A stretch of 64,000 nucleotides of DNA from Methyloterricola oryzae. Lineage in GTDB: Bacteria; Pseudomonadota; Gammaproteobacteria; Methylococcales; Methylococcaceae. The notes beneath the pieces are model-generated. The model searched no databases, was not told where the DNA came from, and worked only from the letters and a program-made list of their open reading frames with translations. Shown here in pieces: positions 60,661 through 64,000 of the stretch (its first letter is position 1; each line of letters begins with the position of its first letter). The stretch is taken from NCBI RefSeq assembly GCF_000934725.1, contig NZ_JYNS01000007.1, positions 62,001-126,000 on the forward strand, in the 5' to 3' direction. A program made the position numbers and the translations under genes.

Positions 60661-61863
60661 TCAATACAGCAGGAACTCGCGGCGCTCTTCAGCCCAGGCT
60701 AACTCGTCTGCACCGGCCAGGTCTTCCAGATCGGCCGGGTGCGCGCCGGGGTCATCCACCCATAGGCGCAGCAGTTCACTGCCATTGATCAGATCGATGG
60801 CTAAGCGCTCGAACTCGTACTCGTAGGGGAAATCGCGCCAGATCGGGTAGTCGGGCGATAACTGACGCAGCGCCTTGAACGCCAGGGCCTGCAGCCGCCA
60901 GGGGCGGAACTGCGCGTGGTCATAGAACGGCGCTTCGGGGTGGATCTGGATGCCGCCACAGAGCGCGCCGGCGTGTTTGTGGAAAGTGGGTTCGAACCAA
61001 CATTCGCGCAGTCTGCAACCCGACAGCCACTGCGGCGCAAGGCTCTCCACGCGTCTCAGAAGCTCACGCGGGGCCACATCCGGAGCCCCAAAGATTTCCA
61101 GAGGCCGGGTGGTTCCACGTCCTTCCGAGAGCGTGGTGCCCTCCAGCATCACCGTGCCGGGGTAGGCGCGTGCCATCCAGAGGTTCGGCGCGTTGGGGCT
61201 GGGATTGATCCAGGGACGCTCGCCCAGGGGCCAGCCGAAGCCGGGCCCGGACTCGGGCTGCCAGCCGTCCATCGCCACCACCTGGCAGTCCACATCCAGC
61301 TTCAAGCTACGCACGAACCACAGGGCCAGTTCGCCCAGGGTGAGCCCATGACGCATGGGCATGGCCCCGGCACCGACGAAGCTCTCCCAGCCTGCGCGCA
61401 GGGTCAGGCCTTCCACCGGCCTTCCCACCGGATTAGGCCGATCCAGCACCCACACCGCCTTGCCGTGGCGGGCAGCCGCCTCCAGCACGTAGCGCAGGGT
61501 GGTGATGAAGGTGTAGATGCGGCAGCCCAGGTCCTGCAGGTCCACCAGCATGACGTCGAAAGGCTCCATCATGGCGTCGGTGGGTCGGCGCACCTGGCCG
61601 TAGAGGCTGAACACCGGGATGCCCAGGACCGGATCGTTGAAATCCGGCGACTCCATCATATTGTCCTGCTTGTCGCCGCGCAGACCATGCTGGGGGCCGA
61701 AGGCGGCCGTCACCTGCAGGCCGGGCATCGCAGCCAAGGCATCGAGACTGTGTACCAGACTGGCGGTCACCGAAGCCGGGTGGGCCAGCACCGCCAGCCG
61801 CTTGCCTTCCAGGGGACGGCGCAAGCCGGGCTCTTCCAGGAGGCGGTCAATTCCGAATTTCAT
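60661..61863 (-). CDS. namZ: DUF1343 exo-beta-N-acetylmuramidase (NamZ-like, GH171)
   Basis: 400 residues. Family signatures are all present: AFGPQHGLRGDKQDNM, VDLQDLGCRIYTFITTLRYV, WVLDRPNPVGRPVEG, MRHGLTLGELALWF, PNLWMARAYPGTVMLEGTTL followed by SEGRGTTRPLEIFGAPDV, and WFEPTFHKHAG. Characterised NamZ enzymes release terminal MurNAc from peptidoglycan chains during wall recycling. Unlike the secreted Bacillus enzyme, this protein begins directly with the catalytic domain (MKFGIDRLLEEPGLRRPL) and has no visible signal peptide, so it may be cytoplasmic. Its start overlaps the DOMON-like gene by 17 bases, implying tight co-expression. Confidence 0.92.
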   Translation of the reverse strand: MKFGIDRLLEEPGLRRPLEGKRLAVLAHPASVTASLVHSLDALAAMPGLQVTAAFGPQHGLRGDKQDNMMESPDFNDPVLGIPVFSLYGQVRRPTDAMMEPFDVMLVDLQDLGCRIYTFITTLRYVLEAAARHGKAVWVLDRPNPVGRPVEGLTLRAGWESFVGAGAMPMRHGLTLGELALWFVRSLKLDVDCQVVAMDGWQPESGPGFGWPLGERPWINPSPNAPNLWMARAYPGTVMLEGTTLSEGRGTTRPLEIFGAPDVAPRELLRRVESLAPQWLSGCRLRECWFEPTFHKHAGALCGGIQIHPEAPFYDHAQFRPWRLQALAFKALRQLSPDYPIWRDFPYEYEFERLAIDLINGSELLRLWVDDPGAHPADLEDLAGADELAWAEERREFLLY

Positions 61864-62431
61864 CGAGTGTCAGTGCAAAGGATTCAGGATGGTGAAAATC
61901 AGGTTTGGCGTCCGGATGAACCAGCGCCCAGTAGGAAAGTAGCGGGTCAGGGCCGTCCTTGCGCTCCAGCACGGCGCTGAGGCCCAACCGGAGTGTCGAG
62001 CGGACATGCAGGGGTGAGAGCGCGGCGAGCGAAACCTGGGCGGTCAATTCCAGCCCTGCGGTCGAAGCGGCGCACTGCAATTCGGGCTTCAGGGCCGAAA
62101 GCTCCATGTCCGCAAGGAACGCCCGCTGGCGATAGCGGTCGAACGCATAGACCGCCCAGTCTCCCGAGGGGGAAAAATTGAACTCGTGATAGCGTGGCAA
62201 GCCCGGAAGCGCGACGAACAGTTCGAAACATGTGTGCCGCCAGAGTTCGTCCGCAAACCGCCCTTCCGCCGCTTGCGGGATGCGCAACGCGCCAAGGTTT
62301 CCCTCGAGACGGAAACCCACCTGGAGCATCCCACCCGACCGCGCAAATTCCCCGGATAATCGGCATGCCGGCGGGTCGGTTTGGAGCGGATGGCAAAGGA
62401 GGCTGAAGGGTGCGGTCTGGCAGTCAGGCAT
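61847..62431 (-). CDS. DOMON-like domain protein
   Basis: 194 residues from the ATG at 62431 (MPDCQTAPFSLLCHPLQ), chosen because family members begin with a similar xLxCHP stretch; the frame is open to 62518. LWRHTCFELFVALPGLPRYHEFNFSPSG-type sequence (in two adjoining blocks) and DWAVYAFDRYRQR are characteristic of the DOMON-like family often found next to DUF1343 genes. The fold should be a beta-sandwich that binds a sugar or heme in related DOMON proteins. It overlaps the NamZ start by 17 bases. No signal peptide, consistent with a cytoplasmic pair. Confidence 0.85.
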   Translation of the reverse strand: MPDCQTAPFSLLCHPLQTDPPACRLSGEFARSGGMLQVGFRLEGNLGALRIPQAAEGRFADELWRHTCFELFVALPGLPRYHEFNFSPSGDWAVYAFDRYRQRAFLADMELSALKPELQCAASTAGLELTAQVSLAALSPLHVRSTLRLGLSAVLERKDGPDPLLSYWALVHPDAKPDFHHPESFALTLDEIRN

Positions 62432-62571
62432 GGGCGGCAAGCCTACCAGATCGAACCCGCCAGGCAAACCGCCCAGTCTCGGCGAGTGGATGGTGAATTT
62501 CGCCCGCCCCGCTGGCACGCGACCTCGCTTTCGATCAGGCTTAGACTTCCCCTTGTTTTCGCCATCGGTCC

Positions 62572-63987
62572 ATGGAATCCATCAGCGCCTTCGAAATCAT
62601 CAAGCTAGGCATCGGCCCCTCCAGTTCGCACACCATGGGGCCCTGGCGGGCCGCGAGCCTGTTTCTGGCGGAACTGGGCGATGTGAAGCGTGTGCAGTCC
62701 CTCACCGTCAGGCTCTACGGCTCCCTGGCGAAGACCGGCATAGGGCACGGCACGGACGTGGCAGTCCTGATGGGACTGAGCGGAGAAGACTACACCCGCA
62801 TCGACACCACCACGATCCCGGAGCGCGTGGCCGCCATCAAGGAGCGTGGCAGGCTTCCACTGGGCGGGAGCCACGACCTGCCCTTCGAGTATGCGCGCGA
62901 CCTGGTGTTCGAGCATGCCATCACCCTGCCCCGCCACGCCAACGCCATGAGCTTTCACGCCATCTGCGAAGGCGGCGAAACCCTGGAGCGCACCTACTAT
63001 TCCCTGGGCGGCGGCTTCGTGGCCGGTGAACAAGACGGTTCCACCCCCAGCACGCCGCCCATCGTCACCCCCCATCCGTGCCACAGCGGTCAGGATCTGC
63101 TGGCCAATTGCCGCAAGCTCGGGCTCTCCGTGTCCGAACTCACCTATCTCAACGAGCAGGCCTGGCGCAGCCAGGAAGCCATCCGCTCCCAGGCGCTCAT
63201 GCTGTGGCGGGAGATCCGCGACTGCATCTACCGCGGAGTGCACCAGGAAGGCTATCTGCCGGGCGGCCTGAATGTGAGGCGGAGGGCTTTCGCGATCCAC
63301 CGCAAGCTGCTCCAGGGCAACGGCTACCAGACCGTGGAGGAATGGTCAGACCTGCTGCGGCGCCAGTCCCGCAATTTCACCCTGGTGGACCGCTGGGTCA
63401 CCTGCTTTGCCCTGGCCGTGAACGAAGAGAACGCCTCCTTCGGCCGCATCGTTACCGCGCCCACCAACGGCGCTGCCGGCGTGATACCGGCGGTGCTGAT
63501 GTATGCCTGGTGCTTCATGGACGGATTCGACGAGGACAAAATCGTGCGCTTCATTCTCACCGCGGGCGAGATCGGCACGCTCTTCAAGAAGAACGCCACC
63601 ATTTCCGCCGCCATGGGCGGCTGTCAGGCGGAAATCGGCGTGTCGTCAGCGATGGCCGCGGCAGGATTGGCGGAAGTTTCGGGAGGCACGCCGGAACAAG
63701 TGCTGCAAGCGGCGGAGATCGCCATGGAGCACCATCTGGGGCTGACCTGCGACCCAGTGGGCGGGCTAGTGCAGATTCCCTGCATCGAACGCAATGCCAT
63801 GGGCGCGGTCAAGGCCATCACCGCGGCCTCCCTGGCCCTGGACAGCGACCCGGCGGACGCGCGCGTCAGCCTGGATGCGGTAATCAAAACCATGTGGGAA
63901 ACCGCGCAGGACATGAACAGCCGCTATAAGGAAACCGCCGAGGGCGGGCTTGCGGTGCACATCCCGGTCAACGTCCCGGAGTGCTGA
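62572..63987 (+). CDS. sdaA: L-serine ammonia-lyase, iron-sulfur-dependent, single chain
   Basis: 471 residues, full-length for the single-chain enzyme. The N-terminal beta domain starts SAFEIIKLGIGPSSSHTMGP, the family signature. The catalytic alpha domain has IVTAPTNGAAGVIPAVL and the Cys ligands of the 4Fe-4S cluster in AAMGGCQAEIGVSSAM, GLTCDPVGGLVQIPCIERNA (three Cys), and ends IPVNVPEC. It converts L-serine to pyruvate and ammonia in the cytoplasm. It is divergent from the DOMON-like/NamZ pair, with a 140-base gap that should hold both promoters. Confidence 0.96.
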   Translation: MESISAFEIIKLGIGPSSSHTMGPWRAASLFLAELGDVKRVQSLTVRLYGSLAKTGIGHGTDVAVLMGLSGEDYTRIDTTTIPERVAAIKERGRLPLGGSHDLPFEYARDLVFEHAITLPRHANAMSFHAICEGGETLERTYYSLGGGFVAGEQDGSTPSTPPIVTPHPCHSGQDLLANCRKLGLSVSELTYLNEQAWRSQEAIRSQALMLWREIRDCIYRGVHQEGYLPGGLNVRRRAFAIHRKLLQGNGYQTVEEWSDLLRRQSRNFTLVDRWVTCFALAVNEENASFGRIVTAPTNGAAGVIPAVLMYAWCFMDGFDEDKIVRFILTAGEIGTLFKKNATISAAMGGCQAEIGVSSAMAAAGLAEVSGGTPEQVLQAAEIAMEHHLGLTCDPVGGLVQIPCIERNAMGAVKAITAASLALDSDPADARVSLDAVIKTMWETAQDMNSRYKETAEGGLAVHIPVNVPEC

Positions 63988-64000
63988 GCCGGCGGCCTCA

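Noticed and set aside
59328-60788. 486-codon plus-strand frame overlapping the DUF1624 gene
   Set aside because: Arg/Pro/His-rich shadow frame; the other frame holds the conserved DUF1624 signature and transmembrane segments.

Overview
The window is 64 kb from the chromosome of a Gram-negative bacterium, most probably a proteobacterium (class not resolved). Supporting genes are MsrP/MsrQ, a bacteriophytochrome with its heme oxygenase, an RND efflux pump with lipoprotein adaptor, a ClcB-type chloride channel, TonB-receptor-like outer-membrane barrel sequence and an iron-sulfur L-serine ammonia-lyase. Most of the window is GC-rich; about 1-3.9 kb, 25.7-31.9 kb and 41.2-42.6 kb are visibly more AT-rich and look like accessory or acquired DNA. 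I found no rRNA, tRNA, CRISPR array, insertion sequence or phage gene.

Layout. 1-3.4 kb: RND permease (3' end cut by the window edge) and its adaptor. 3.9-8.3 kb: tightly packed operon of a TVP38/DedA-like membrane protein, an asparagine-synthase family enzyme and an ArnT-like glycosyltransferase. 9.5-15 kb: cation/proton antiporter, the MsrPQ periplasmic methionine-sulfoxide repair pair, a small lipoprotein, a two-lobed L,D-transpeptidase and a lysozyme-inhibitor-like protein. 15.2-20 kb: heme oxygenase plus a 1338-residue bacteriophytochrome ending in GGDEF and EAL domains. 20-25.7 kb: ClcB-like channel followed by three consecutive genes carrying cyclic-nucleotide-binding (cNMP) domains, one being a DoxX/flavoprotein/cNMP fusion. 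26-33.9 kb: a minus-strand run of a FecR-TPR-outer-membrane-barrel fusion, a PAS-LuxR regulator and three secreted proteins, one with a lectin-like domain. 34.3-39.1 kb: HD-domain hydrolase, CHASE2 class III nucleotide cyclase and a glutaminase-STAS-cNMP fusion. 39.4-42.3 kb: two glycosyltransferase-type genes. 42.6-50.2 kb: three large secreted proteins (Ig/propeller/diheme cytochrome, galactose-oxidase-like copper radical oxidase, FG-GAP repeat protein). 50.7-64 kb: epimerase and SRPBCC protein, a multidomain secreted glycosidase-like protein, several small unknown genes, a DUF1624 membrane protein, a NamZ-type muramidase with a DOMON-like partner, and L-serine ammonia-lyase.

Two themes may be new. 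First, second-messenger signalling is dense: a light-sensing c-di-GMP enzyme, a CHASE2 cyclase whose specificity residues (Glu540, Ser611) point toward GTP rather than ATP, and four proteins with cNMP domains, two of them fused to metabolic or redox modules. Second, the surface/secreted clusters at 26-34 kb and 42.6-50 kb: the latter puts a copper radical oxidase with all five expected active-site residues (an H2O2 producer if active) directly beside a diheme-peroxidase-like protein, and the oxidase shares a C-terminal domain and Pro-rich linker with its FG-GAP neighbour, suggesting a common attachment or sorting module. All functional links are inference from sequence and context.
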